From Liolophura sinensis (lineage: Eukaryota > Mollusca > Polyplacophora > Chitonida > Chitonidae), in NCBI RefSeq assembly GCF_032854445.1, contig NC_088307.1:9500017-9564016 (forward strand): 64,000 nt of DNA, written 5' to 3'. Position numbers and translations under genes: made by a program. Below are positions 1 through 11,776 of the stretch, in pieces (position 1 is the first letter of the stretch; the number at the start of each line of letters is the position of its first letter). The notes under the pieces were generated by a model that saw nothing but the letters and a program-made list of their open reading frames with translations, was not told the DNA's origin and did no database searches.

Positions 1-1680
1 AATTCCAATCCGTAACACAGTGCAAGCCTGGAGAAATGCCAGTGATTAACGCCGGCTACACATGCCATTTCCAAATAGATAGAAATACTCCAAGAGGTAA
101 ATTTCCATCACCAAGGAGAATTCTATTGGTTCGCTCTTCTAATTTCATATTTAGCGGAACAACGTCAGACGCTACTCCTCACACGTAAATACCAGTCCGC
201 AATTGCCTCTCTGTCGTACACGCTGCATGATATGCGTAAATATTGAAGGGGGAAAAGATAAAATATTTCAACTCTAAGGCTTTTAAATTACAACCGAGAT
301 TCAAAGAATTCAAAATAATACACAAGGTTACCACACACAACCTTTCACTCTGTATTATTGAAGTCTCTGTATTAATGAATAGCCGGTTTGAGGTGTTTAT
401 GTTGTTCAACGGAAATGAGGCAGGGATGATGGCGAGACATAATCGCCAGCTCGCCACTGTTAGCAGTTTGACTTCTCGATGCTTCGCGGCATAACAATTT
501 GTCCCAGTGCGTTTAATATTTACAGGGAAATTGCGGCGTAAAATAACACAACAGACAGTCCATGATGAGCATAAATATTACTTACCCATAATCCGACGAA
601 CAGAACGAAAACAAAGTAGATGACAATAACTACTATGTCGCCGATATGAAGCGCAGTTCCCGCAACATTTCAGGCTCCATGGTTTGAACCACGTGTGCTG
701 TCCTCGCGATCTAAGCAGTTGACTGACTGTATGCGGCGAAGACCAGACAGGGCGCTGTCCATTACCTTATCTGAGGGGGTGAAAGGCTTCTCCTGGTCAC
801 TTCAACCGAAGTCGCCTTTCGAAGCTTGGCCATGGATTAAACGTCTACATTTCTGCATAGCCCTAGACATACAGTTATATTCTTACGTGATCTTGAATTT
901 CTGACTGTTTCATTTTATCTCCTGTTATTTATGCTTATTTTTAAAACATTTTCTTTGACATCGTTCACATTTTTGTATACATATATTATTTTATGTTTAT
1001 ATACATACTTATAAACATTAAAACCAGTAGTAGGTAAAATATATGGAAGTTTATTAATGATAAAAGCAACAACAAAAAAGACCTTTTAAATATTACATTT
1101 AATAGATTACATTTCTGTTTAAATTAATTTTGAAATTTTTTTTTTTCAGTAATGGGGGCATTTTATGTTGGTCATAATTTATGTGACTTCACGCGGTGCT
1201 AACAGCTATCAGTGCATATGTACGTATGACGATAGTTTGTTTTATTTCTTCTGTTTAGAAAGATGCACTCTTTATTCTTAGTCATGAATATCAATTTACA
1301 TTTGACTTCATTCTGTGCTCAAGGCATGCGTGCAACTGATGACATATCATTTATGTACAACCCATATTTGACGAAAGCCATATTACCGATCCATATAAAT
1401 CTATATGCTTTCACTCCTTTTTTTTTAAATTTTTCAAACCACAAATCATTCAATCATTCATTCATTTATTCTTATACATGTTGCTTTATCAAGGCTTGTG
1501 TTTTGCCCATGACGTCATGTTGAAACAAATGCCATATCACTATTCTGTATACATGTTATCCCTCTGTGATCAGGTTGACACGTGTATGAAGGAGACCGAA
1601 GTACAATGCACCGCTCCAGTTTCCTACTGTCTGACATTTAAACCCCCTGACTTGAAGTCCCATTCGCTCAAATGGTAAAA
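1..1680. other. No recognised gene
   Basis: Both strands were read; only short open frames without domain features. A/T-rich from about 900 onward. At 1675-1750 the string cacgagttcgagtccagctc resembles a B box of a tRNA-derived repeat. Confidence 0.6.
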
Positions 1681-1847
1681 AACCCTGACTCATTGCAACC
1701 ACCAGGCCTTTCAGCCATCAGGTCACGAGTTCGAGTCCAGCTCTTAATTGCCTTTTAGGTCAGGACTTGTTTGCTTGACTATGGGGTAATATCGCTTTTC
1801 AATCATATCATGACGGTTTCTCCTTGTAACAGGCCAGAGGCAATGCC

Positions 1848-1850
<3 letters not shown>

Positions 1851-1926
<76 letters not shown>
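1851..1926. repeat. (AT)n microsatellite
   Basis: About 38 uninterrupted AT dinucleotides. Adjoins a B1-family fragment. Confidence 0.98.
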
Positions 1927-1930
<4 letters not shown>

Positions 1931-2116
1931 CTGCCTCACTGGAACATCATTCAGAAGACACCAAACATAACACTCCACTCAGTCACATTGTTTATGTGAG
2001 GCAGCAGCAAGTACTGTTTTTAAAGTCTTCAGTATGACCTGACCCCGGGTTTTATTCCGGGGTATTCCGACTTTGAGGCGGGCGCGCTAACCATTAAACC
2101 CCCGATACGGTCGTCA
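1925..2116 (+). repeat. Dispersed SINE-like family B1, fragment
   Basis: gtgctgcctcactggaacat, gttgagg-type interior, ending gactttgaggcgggcgcgct then aaccattaaaccccc. Shares order and sequence with the copy at 13.55-13.92 kb. Abuts the (AT)n tract. Confidence 0.58.
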
Positions 2117-2419
2117 CATTTCTGAGGACAGGAGGCTTGTCAGGTAACAATCAAAGGTGGGTGTTTATTCAGGGAATACTGGTTTCCTCCACTCATAAAA
2201 CTGCCGACCACAGCTTAAGTAAAAAACAATACAATAAATTACAACCTCATTCAGCCTGTGGCCTATATAATGGTTAGAGCGTTCGGGTCGGTTCATATCA
2301 AAGACTTTAAAAATGGTACACTTTACTGCCTAGCTTTGCGCTCAGTACTGAGAGGTAAGAGCAAAGAAGGAGGACTGCATGCATGGTTGACCCGGTGTCC
2401 GCATAATGTGACTGTGTGG

Positions 2420-2535
2420 AGTGTCAAGCCAGGTGTCATCAGTATGATACTTCATTATGGTGGCAGCGGCACTTTGGTGGCATGGAATCGCCCTGCCACA
2501 AGTAGACAAAGTATATTCACAAACACCTAATGACT
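2420..2535 (-). repeat. Dispersed SINE-like family B1, inverted fragment
   Basis: Plus strand agtatgatacttcattatgg, ggcggcac-like interior, ccctgccacaagtagacaaa; the reverse of the interior of the 13.6-kb copy. Confidence 0.55.
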
Positions 2536-2583
2536 TCTCATTCAGCGGGACCAGCGGAAGCTGGATTCGAACCGGTGGAAACG

Positions 2584-2690
2584 TGTTATTTATTTATTTA
2601 TTTGATTGGTGTTTTACGACGTACTCAAGAATATTTCACTATGCGACAACGGTCAGCTTTATGGTGGGAGGACACCGAGCAGAGGAACCT
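2584..2690 (-). mobile_element. SINE A, 3' fragment
   Basis: Starts ttatttatttatttgattgg and contains tggtgggagga; the head is missing. Confidence 0.8.
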
Positions 2691-3167
2691 GTGGAAATGC
2701 TTACGTGGCACTGCATTCCACAGTATTGGGTAGTCCAGATAAAACGATAACCCACACTTTACAGTTGAAATTCTGAAATTATTCAAACTGATTTGTATCG
2801 GGGTGTGTCAATATTAGTTCAAATTTCACACCTATTACTATACCTGTTCTGCGAATAAGAGGGAAGGAAGAGAAAGCGTCGTAAATTAATCTTGAGTATG
2901 TCGATCTAAATTTACACATATTGTACATGTGGATCGGCCTATTACGAGTCGTTCACCGACGCTCTTTAATTGTGCGTATAAAAACAAAAAATATCCACAC
3001 GGTCATTGACCATCCATAACATTGCCTAGGTTATTCTGCTGTCCTGAAATGTCAAATGCAAACATGTACAGCGCAGCATATACGGGTACAGTGTACGCGT
3101 GCATAAATAGTTTAGGCATGTAAATGTAACCAGCACGGCCCTTGCATCCGTCTGTTATTTTACAGCG

Positions 3168-3248
<81 letters not shown>

Positions 3249-3258
3249 CCCCCCCCCT
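3168..3258. repeat. (CT)n microsatellite plus poly-C
   Basis: About 39 CT units with one G interruption, followed by a run of about 13 C. Confidence 0.98.
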
Positions 3259-3686
3259 AAAAGTGTAGATATCGGTGGCATAATACCAGTTATACATCGC
3301 AAATGTTGTTTTTTTATATATCGTTTGTTTATTGTTTAACTCCATGCATACATACAAAGATTTTTGACTCAAGGGCTGAGGAAACCGTAACGTCACCGTA
3401 GTAAACCACCCACGTTCGGCAGGTTACTCACACACTTTCCCATGTGTTACATGTACAGATATGAGCATCCTGCATGTTGGTGAAGTGGTCAATTTTATAG
3501 CTTCAATGAATGTTAGACTGCGCTCATGACCCCACGAAAGGCGTAGAGCGCTTATTATCACCATGCAAGAATTAAGGCCCCACAAACAAACGAGAGCGGC
3601 GCAAATGTTAAATGTCTAAGTGTTAAATGATACAACGTGTTAATAAATTTGGTAAAATCTGGGGCGCAAACATATTAAATTGCTGT

Positions 3687-3915
3687 ACACTCAAAAAATT
3701 AATCTTTTAATTTCTGAGTGATGCAAGAATGTGTTCTGTTATTATGATATACTACTGTCTCATCTTTAACATAATATCCTGTTAGTCTAACAGAATTTTT
3801 GTGTTGAATTAGTAGAATATGAGTGTTATAACAGAATAATATGTTGCAATAGCGGAATACATTCTAGCATCACTCAGACAACAGGCTTTCTTTTAAAATT
3901 AAGATATTAGTGTAT
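3687..3915. mobile_element. MITE-like element A
   Basis: Inner inverted repeats ctgagtgatgcaagaatgt and acattctagcatcactcag are nearly perfect. The outer ends tacactc...agtgta are also complementary, with A/T-rich arms. No coding capacity. A diverged half copy lies at about 13120-13245. Confidence 0.72.
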
Positions 3916-4865
3916 ACGCCGCGTAATGATTGTTTGCAATTTGTATAACTAAATCCCCGTTCCCACCTGGGCCAATGTTGTGCCGAGCGGTTCCGACATA
4001 TATAAGATTTGTATTGCGTCACAAATTGGTGTGAATTTCACGACAGGTTCACGACAGTCACAAACAAGTTGCGAAACCGTTACGATCGATGGTGACGTGT
4101 TTATTGAGGTTCTTTGGATTTTTGAAGAACTTTTGAATAATGACAACGATCTTTGCACTCCGTTTAGGACAGATTTGCGAATAATTAAGAATGCGTCTGT
4201 CATAAATTCGAATTCCATTCCCAAGTATTCCGTATTTATTCTGCCCTAATCGGTTGATTTTGAGGATGGTTACGACATAGCGATGCTTCCGGAATGATTA
4301 TATCACCTTTAAAGACAGCTCTCGCGAATATTTACGAAACACTTACGAATTATTATAAACTTACGTTCAGTCACAAATTTTTTAACTTTTCCAAATTACT
4401 GCCGTCATGGGAAATATAGAACACGAACTCATTACGAATGCTGGCAAATCAATACGACAGACCGCGAATGTTAACACGATTACAATACGACGTCAATTCG
4501 TAATGGTTCGGCAAAAAACTAATCCAAATCGGAAGGGGACTTCATACAGTTTTTTAACATACCGGGTAATGTTAAATACATTAGGAATTAGATACGAAAC
4601 ACCAAAAGTGTAAAAGTGCCATAAAGATAGCATTAGATTACAACATTTTCTTGTCATTTTCTCTGTCAATTGGGTTATTACATTTCTAAGAAAGAGTCAA
4701 ATTGAAATTGAGGAGAGGCCGGCTTTCACCACCTTTATAAGCGTCGTGTGATCATTTATACAAATGTTAACATTGACGTCGCTGCTCTTCATTGTTTTAA
4801 TCTGTATACCATGTATAGTCTTTCATGTCTGTGTAATCTGGGACATATAATGTCCAAGTGTAAAG

Positions 4866-4998
4866 ATATAGGCTTTCACGTGGAGCGATTCCCCCCCTCC
4901 CCCCACCCCTCCGCACTCGGGCCTCTCAAATGGCACCACGAAAAACAGTGAAGATCATATCATGTAGGTTGTCTTGTCAATGCCACACTCACTCTGTT
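4866..4998 (+). mobile_element. Possible 5' LTR remnant
   Basis: Shares gatataggctt(t/a)cacgtgga and, at 4952-4996, one diverged copy of the 46-bp unit found tenfold in the 3' LTR-like region. The two similarities are separated by a C-rich stretch absent on the 3' side. Confidence 0.45.
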
Positions 4999-5034
4999 AG
5001 GATTCGTTTTAGAACACATTAAAAACGCACTAGA

Positions 5035-5234
5035 NNNNNNNNNNNNNNNNNNNNNNNNNNNNNNNNNNNNNNNNNNNNNNNNNNNNNNNNNNNNNNNNNN
5101 NNNNNNNNNNNNNNNNNNNNNNNNNNNNNNNNNNNNNNNNNNNNNNNNNNNNNNNNNNNNNNNNNNNNNNNNNNNNNNNNNNNNNNNNNNNNNNNNNNNN
5201 NNNNNNNNNNNNNNNNNNNNNNNNNNNNNNNNNN
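5035..5234. other. Assembly gap of 200 N
   Basis: Exactly 200 unknown bases. The 18 bases before it (5017-5034) and after it (5235-5252) are identical, cattaaaaacgcactaga. Either the gap is artificial, from two contig ends that overlap, or it spans a direct repeat. Confidence 0.99.
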
Positions 5235-5468
5235 CATTAAAAACGCACTAGATCAGTACCGCTTGTAAACAACAACAACGATACGTTATAATCGCCATGG
5301 ATACGTTTTTTCAAGCCACCCGAGGCGTTAAACTTCTCTGGAGGCCACTGGCTCGACAGAAAACAGTGAAAAAAACCAAAACATCAATTCTATTACGCGT
5401 AATGGGTGATGCTGTCCTCGAATTGTACTTTCACATTCATTTGACGAGGAAGCGATGAGGGAGTTCTT

Positions 5469-5990
5469 TTGGAGACAATAACTGTGGATACAGTAAGTAA
5501 CGATGAAGTCGATGACTGGACAGTACCTCTCATCGTCAACGGATGTATCATCCCGGTTAAACTGGATACAGGTGCGCTGGCTAACATCATATCAGAGGCA
5601 GATTTTAATTCTCTCTCGTCTGTCAGCAACCTGCGGATGGACGTGGGTTTCTCCGGGCTCTGTTCGGTTTCCTCCCACCATAATGCTGGCCGCTTTCGTA
5701 TAAGTGAAATATTCTTGTGTACAGCGTTAGGCCTAAACACCAACCAAATAAATAATTCTGTCGCCCAAAACTTCTGAAGACTACACCCAGCGTTAATGGT
5801 CGACATCAATACCAAGATTCCCATGCTAGGGAAGCACATAGTTACTGTACACACTCAAGGCCATGACTTTCAGCTTACATTCTTTGTTGTCCTCGGAGAT
5901 GTTCAGTCACTCCTAGGACGAGAAGCTTGCGTAAGACTAAATTTTATCAACTTAGTTGGTGAAGTAGAGCTAGTGCACGCCTTAGATTAT
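5469..5990 (+). pseudogene. Gypsy aspartic protease, split by a SINE fragment
   Basis: The stretch WTVPLIVNGCIIPVKLDTGA contains the retroviral-type protease active-site DTGA. The domain resumes after 5753 with VDINTKIPMLGKHIV and VLGDVQSLLGREACVRL, where the LLGRE region is the usual C-terminal part. Between them lies the 3' half of a SINE (about 5621-5752), which disrupts the reading frame. Confidence 0.8.
5621..5752 (+). mobile_element. SINE A, 3' half
   Basis: Begins tctgtcagcaacctgcggat and ends caccaaccaaataaataat, the 3' part of SINE A, splitting the Gypsy protease. Possible short target repeat ttctctcg / ttctgtcg. Confidence 0.85.
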
Positions 5991-6940
5991 AACTCCCTTC
6001 AAGAGGAATTTGCTGAGGTGTTTGAAGGCCTTGGCTGTTTACCTGGTGAATACTCAATCACTCTAGATCAAACCATGAAACCAGTGGTACACGCTGCGCG
6101 GAAAATACCGTTTGCTCTACATGACGGTTTAAAGAAGGAACTGAACAGGATGGGAAAGCTGTCAGTAATCACCAAGGTCCAAGAGCCAACGTACTGGGTG
6201 ATTTCTATGGTAATAGTAAAAAAGAAAAATGATGTCATCAGAGTCTGTCTGGATCCAAAAGACTTGAACAGGGCTATCAAGCCCAAACACTACAAACTTC
6301 CGGCCAGAGAAGAGACTATGGCAAAGTTAGCTTGGGTCAAACATTTCAGACAACCGGACGCTTCCCAAGTTTTTTGGCAACTGAAACTAGACGATGCCTG
6401 TAGTGTCTGTGCGCGTTCAACACTCCATTTGGTCGCTACAGATATCTACGTCTTCCCTTTGGTGTTTCCAGTGCACCAGAAGTATACCATACAAAAATCC
6501 ATGAACTATTTGATGATATTACTAATGTCGATACCGCACTTGACGATATGGCCGTGTGGGGTCGTACCAAAGATTTGATTAATTTATTTATTTGAATGGT
6601 GTTTCACGCCGTACTCAAGAGTATTTCACTTACACGACGGCGACCAGCATAATGGTGGGTGGAAACCGGACAAGGCGTGGGGAAAACCCACGACCGTCCG
6701 CAGGTTGCTGCTTGATCTTCCCAATTACGGCCGGAGAGGAAGCCAGCATGAGCTGGACTCGAACTCACAGCGACTGCCTTGGTGAGAGACTCCTGGGTCA
6801 TTACGCTGCGCAAGCGCTCTCACCAACTGAGCCACGGAGGCCCCTTTGTACCAAAGAAGAACTGACACAGCAGTCGGGCGAGTCCTTAAAAGGGACAGAA
6901 CAAAAGTGAGAGTTTATATGCTCGGAGGCTAATGAGCCTT
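5990..6940 (+). pseudogene. Gypsy reverse transcriptase, frameshifted and interrupted
   Basis: Motifs in order: EEFAEVFEGLGCLPGEYSI, RVCLDPKDLNRAIKPKHY and QVFWQLKLDD. A frameshift follows near 6398-6406, then NTPFGRYRYLRLPFG in another frame. The catalytic YxDD position reads ALDDM, so the aromatic residue is lost. A full SINE at 6574-6847 splits the next segment (TKEEL follows it). Clearly non-functional. Confidence 0.87.
6574..6847 (-). mobile_element. tRNA-derived SINE A, full length
   Basis: On the minus strand it starts ggggcctccgtggctcagtt (A-box-like TGGCTCAGTTGG), has a B-box-like GAGTTCGAGTCCAGC, and ends ggtgtgaaacaccattcaaa with an (AAAT)n tail. It is flanked by the 10-bp direct repeat gtaccaaaga (6564-6573 and 6848-6857) inside the Gypsy reverse transcriptase. 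Confidence 0.92.
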
Positions 6941-8003
6941 TTTATATAACTGACATGTTAAGCTCAGCCTTCAATATGCTACAAAGCTTAAAGTTCATCC
7001 AACAAATCCTACCTACAACTGTGTTTTCAATCCATCATGTCTACCGAGTCATATTAGTATTCATGGAAACACAGTCGTAGAAAGTGGGGGGGGGGGGGGG
7101 GGTGACGGCTGCCCTAAATAAATCCATATCAAAAAATTATTAAAATCTCTTATACTCATTTTCTTAAATATTTTCGTCGCATTGGCATGGTGAATGGGAC
7201 CTTCAGGTCCATAGTAAATTGTATAGTGTTTACCCTATCATTGGTTTTAATTTGTATACTCACAGTATGTCTCGTAGAGATCAAGTAGTCTTAACGAGAT
7301 GCCCTTTTGGGCATTCTCATTTGGACACAGACCCCCATTACAACTTCCGTTTTTCGGTAGGGACGTAATTCTGTGTATATTATGGTGTAAAGTCTTTTTT
7401 TTTACTGCCAGCCTGCCGTTTTTCGTGTACAGGTGCATGCTTGGTATCAAAATGATGGAAATTGTCTAAGCTTTGGGCAGATATGAATTTTAATGATGAA
7501 AGTTTGAAATTCTGGGCGAGAGAACGCAAGGAGACAGGTGGTGATGAGGCTGCGAGTGACTAGGTGTTGCTAGGCACCCCTCCCAGCTGCCGGCATAGAA
7601 AGGTCCAGATTTTGACGGTCAACCTATGCCTAGATTTTTATGGCTTCTTTCTCACAGGCTGGGCCAGGTATGCACCAAAGCTTATTGGCCACGGAATGTT
7701 TGGGACAGAGCTACAGCGGTAAACGTTAACATTGTCGCTTATGGAAAACCAATAGGGGTCTGTGGCCATTTAACTCACAATTTTATTCTTGATGGCGGCA
7801 CTTTCCCAGAGGTTGTTGGATGTGGTGCTCAGTACGGCTTCAAACATATCCTGGTTGACTGTGTACATTTGCCCATGTTTCTACAAAGATTCTACAGTCA
7901 ACTCTATATATGATCTGTGTGACAATAAAAACAAATTCTGTCATAAAATATTTCAGGACCATTGGCCTATATCATTAAATATAAATTTTAAATGTCATAA
8001 ATA
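6941..8003. other. Gypsy relict interior, unrecognised
   Basis: Between the reverse transcriptase and the Tc1-like element, no domain could be read. There is a G run at about 7086-7102. Confidence 0.55.
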
Positions 8004-9523
8004 CACTCTTCAAAAAAAGAAACGCAAAACCTAAATATCAATGTAAATTTCATGTTATTCAAGGACGTGTAGATCAGCAGAAAACAAAGATACATAAATG
8101 AAATTTTGTGGAGTAATGCATTGCTATGTTGTCCATATTTCATGAGAATAACAGTCATCACAGTCATTACTGCTGTCCACCAGGTGGTGTTGAAGTCAGT
8201 ACCTCGTATGACCACCTCCAGCTGCTACCACTGCCTCCTGGGTACAGATCGAATCAATCGTTGGATGTTTTGTTGTGGAATCCTTCTCCATTCCTCCTGC
8301 AGCATGTGGAACAACTGTTGAAGATTCTGTGGTGGAATACGACGTCGACGCACCCGTCTATCGATCTGATCCCAAAGGTGTTCGATTGGGTTTAGATCCG
8401 GGGATTTGGAGGGCCAGGGGAGGGTATTGATGTTGTTATTGGCCAGGTAGTCCACGGTGGCACGCGCTGTGTGAGGCCTGGCGTTGTCCTGTTGGAAGAG
8501 CTGCCGTTGAAGGTCAACATGGCGAAGGACGTGCGGGTGGAGAATCTGGTCGATGTATCGATTGGCCGACAGATTGCCTTGAACAAGCACAAGCTCCGAT
8601 CTACGGGTGTATGAGATCGCTCCCCACACCATAACACTCCCTCCACCGAATCTGTCCACCTGTCTGATGCAGTGAGGAGCAAAACGTTCGTGACGTCGTC
8701 TGTAGACACGGTCTCTACCATCAAGTCGCCTGAGGAGATAACGGGATTCATCGCTAAACCATATGCGCGTCCAGTTTGCCAGGTTCTATGGCAGCACCGT
8801 GGTACACCATCTCACTCGTCGATGTCGATGTAGTCGTGTCAAGGAGGGGGCAACTTTTGGACGTTTGGCACGTATTCCTTCTTCTCGGAGAAGGTTCCTG
8901 ATTGTCTGATCGGGCACTCTTCGGGCTCCAAACTGTTCTTGTGCTGTGTCCCGGGCGGTACGATGGCGGTCATGTAGGTGGGTTACCCAGATGTACCGAT
9001 CTTGGGCCGGTGTGGTGACTCTAGGTCTTCCTGATCTTGGACGGTCATTTGTCAAATTTGTTTGACGAAATCGATCCCACAACCAAGTTATTGTGCTGGG
9101 ATGAACGTTGAAGATCCTTGCCACCTCACTCTTTGATTCGCCAGCTTGCAATCGTCCAATTGCCTGATTTCGGTCGGCAGCGTTGAGACGTCCCATTTTC
9201 GTGTACAGTACTTGCAAAGATATTGGATAAAATTGTGAGATTCGTTTGGGTCTTTTATAGTCACATGCTGTACTCATGTTTTGCACGTGACAAACAATCA
9301 TTGTGCCTGAACTTCGTGCTGCACGACATCAACGCACATCATAACAATCCTAATTGATAAAACCGTTCAAAATCATTTTTGGTTGCGTTTGGTCAAGGAT
9401 GATCTTCTGAAACATTCCAGTAACAATGTGCAACCCTACAAAACTGTTTGAGTTAACATATGTGTACAAAATTGTAAGTATCATTTTTGAATTTCATTTT
9501 GCGTTTCTTTTTTTTGAAGAGTG
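8004..9523 (-). mobile_element. Tc1-like (Tc1/mariner superfamily) DNA transposon
   Basis: A 1520-bp element with terminal inverted repeats of ~25 bp, beginning cactcttcaaaaaaagaaac and ending in its reverse complement with one or two extra T in the homopolymer. It is flanked by TA on both sides (8002-8003, 9524-9525), the expected target duplication. It carries one transposase gene on the minus strand and sits inside the Gypsy relict. Near-intact ends suggest relatively recent insertion. Confidence 0.95.
8225..9196 (-). pseudogene. Tc1-like transposase, DD34E, one in-frame stop
   Basis: A 324-codon frame from MGRLNAADRNQAIGRLQAGE to VPRRQW, interrupted only by TAG at 8786-8788. The N-terminal half has paired helix-turn-helix DNA-binding features (SKSEVARIFNVHPSTITWLW; GRPRVTTPAQDR). 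The catalytic half shows WFSDES (first Asp), FQQDNARPHTA (second Asp) and SPDLNPIEHLWD. The second Asp and the Glu are 34 residues apart, DD34E as in Tc1. Length matches the family. The stop lies between the DNA-binding and catalytic halves. Confidence 0.93.
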
Positions 9524-9525
9524 TA

Positions 9526-10276
9526 TTTATGGATAAAAAGTTATATACATATAGTCTAGATATACTACTTTTAAAATATGCTTGTTATCGAGTTTTAACT
9601 GTTTGGGGTCTTTCTTATCTGATTTTAAAGGAGAAGAAAACTTTTTTCTATCTGGTGATTTTTTCTCGCCATACACGTAAAGCCTTAAAACGGCAAAGCT
9701 GGCATAAATCGCTGAGTCCATCGCGTCCTCCATCTTTAACACCCCGGGGGTTGCGTTGTGTCTCATCCAATGAGAGTCGTTAAAACTGCCGGCTTGTTCG
9801 TGTAAACTCGAAACTACGTCCAACATATCCGGTTTCCCGATCGTCAGGCGGAGAACGAACAGTACTGTTCACTAGCTTCTGGAAAGAAGAGTTCTACCGG
9901 AATTGTACGAACTGCACTTCGGCGGTTTCCGACGACAATTCTCCTCCTAACACAGAAGACTTCAGGACAAGTTCTCAGACAAAATGAAGTCGCCCATAGC
10001 AGTTTTGGCGCTGACTTTATAATTTATCAACTTGAGATACATATTAGAATTTTTTATGGCATGCACCTGCAAGGAAATGCATACTCTTATCAATGGTATT
10101 GGTCTGATATTTACATTTTCTTTCTCCTTTAAACATGTCCGAACATTTTTGATGTTCTCACTACTATATCGAATACCTGGACCGCCTCGTGTTTTCGCCT
10201 TGTTCTCGCCACAATATGGCTGAAACATTGCCGATGTGGCGTTAAGCCATAATCATTCATCATCGTGTGAACGATG
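9526..10276. other. Unrecognised stretch with a possible SINE tail
   Basis: Mostly featureless. At about 10214-10255, tatggctgaaacattgccga then tgtggcgttaagccataatc resembles the 3' end of a different SINE; a related string is at 38214-38258. Confidence 0.45.
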
Positions 10277-10405
10277 CCACCAGTTTATTTTTGGAGCTTC
10301 AGTCCGAGCCGAGACAGATCACAAACCACTGGTCATTATCTTCCATCCTTCGGTCGGAAATGTTGTCAAAAATAAACGAAGGTCATCTCTGGATTAAAAA
10401 ATGAA
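10277..10405 (+). pseudogene. Gypsy RNase H fragment
   Basis: Encodes FIFGASVRAETDHKPLVIIF followed by a frame ending at TAA. ETDHKPL is the signature of the Ty3/Gypsy RNase H domain. A 71-bp part of this stretch has been copied into the SINE at 10608-10959. Confidence 0.75.
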
Positions 10406-10499
10406 AAATTTTTGTACTGGCTGACATTATGTAAATGGTGAAATCCTGGAGTACATGTCTAACTTGAAAGCCTTCCCAATCACCCGAACCGCTGAAACC

Positions 10500-11175
10500 A
10501 CACGATGTCCCTGTATACTCTTGGTCAGAAAGTCGGTACAGACCTGTTCACCTGTGGAATAGGGAACTATTTACTCGTAACGGATTACTTCTCGTTGTAT
10601 CCAGTAGTTTATTTATTTATTTATTTGATTGGTGGTTTACGCCGTACCCAAGAATATTTCACTTATACGACGGCGGCCAGCATTACGGTGGTTGGAAACC
10701 GTGCAGAGCCCGGGGGAAACCCATGGCCATCCAGTTTATTTTTGGAGCTTCAGTCCGAGCCGATCACAAACCACTGGTCATTATCTTCCATCCTTCTGAC
10801 AGGTTTCTGACTGGTAGGTTTCTGACAGACCTACCCACGTACGACCGGAGAGGAAGCCAGCATGAGCTGGAATTGAACTCACAGCTACCGCATTGGTGAG
10901 AGACTCCTGGGTCATTACGCTGCGCTAGCGCGCTAACCGACTGAGCCACGGAGGCCCCCTATCCAGAAGTTATTTCTCTTCATCAAAAGCTGTTGTAAGA
11001 GCACTAAAGTCGATGTTTGCACGACATGGAACACCTGATATTGTGATGAGCGATAATGGGTCACACTTTTCTTCTGAAGAGTTCATGGAGGTCAACAAGG
11101 AATGGGAGTTCGTGCATACCACATCAAGTCTGCATTTTCGGCAATCTAATGGGCTGATAGAAAGTAAAAACAATT
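10500..11175 (+). pseudogene. Gypsy integrase core, split by a SINE
   Basis: Before the SINE: KVGTDLFTCGIGNYLLVTDY with the first catalytic Asp (TDLF). After it: SMFARHGTPDIVMSDNGSHF with the second Asp (SDNG), SSEEF, and a diverged QSNGLIE holding the Glu. The order D..D..E is the integrase catalytic triad. The SINE at 10608-10959 separates the two parts and the frame also shifts. Confidence 0.88.
10608..10959 (-). mobile_element. SINE A, full length, carrying a captured Gypsy segment
   Basis: Same head and tail as the other copies. Flanked by tatccag (10598-10604, 10960-10966) in the integrase. It is ~75 bp longer than usual because of 10732-10796, a copy of the Gypsy RNase H stretch at 10281-10351 lacking 6 bp. 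A short duplication of ggtttctgac sits at the right junction. Confidence 0.92.
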
Positions 11176-11776
11176 AAGGGAATCCTAAGGAAGGCACAAC
11201 TCAGCAAGCAGGATGTGTTCCAAGCACTGCAAGTCTATAGATCCACACCAGTCATAAAGGAAAAATCCCCAGAATAGTTACTTAGGGGCAGGTTTACAAG
11301 TGTACCCATGCATCCTTCCCTGTTGAATATCAGCCAATCAGAAACCAGTGTGCAACAAAGGCTGGAACTGAAACAGAAGCAAAAAGAGCACCATGATCGC
11401 ACAGCCTATGAACTGACCCAGATGGTGCCTGGCTAACGTGGCCGTTTGCCTGACTATTCCTCTCGCAAATGGCTGCATGCAGGCAATATATTGGCCAAGA
11501 CGTCACCTAGATGATATGTTCTGCACACAGATGGTGGTGGACAGGTACGGCGTAATCGGAGAGATCTCAGGAGAGATCCAATTAGACCTAGCAGAGCCTA
11601 TCCGGTTGATGACTGTCCTGTTGATGACCACCCAGAGGCATGTTACAGGTTATCAATCACCAAGTACACTCACTATGGCGTCGGACAACCAAGACTCGCC
11701 TACTTGTGAATCAGTGTCTGTCCGGAGATCAACTAGATGTTCCAAATCACCAGACAGACTGATAGAATCTTGCTAA
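11176..11776 (+). pseudogene. Gypsy pol C-terminal region
   Basis: Reads ILRKAQLSKQDVFQALQVYR, then KQKQKEHHDRTAYEL, with stops in between, and later VRRSTRCSKSPDRLIESC, resembling the basic RRSxRxxxxPDRxI end of Ty3/Gypsy polyproteins. Frames are interrupted. Assigned mainly from position after the integrase. Confidence 0.65.

Noticed and set aside
3003-3396. Arg-Glu or Leu-Ser repeat proteins
   Set aside because: They are translations of the CT microsatellite.
5019-5237. An open frame across the N run
   Set aside because: It consists of unknown bases only.
8786-8788. Programmed stop-codon readthrough in the transposase
   Set aside because: A single TAG in an otherwise ordinary Tc1 frame is most simply a nonsense mutation; no recoding signal was seen.
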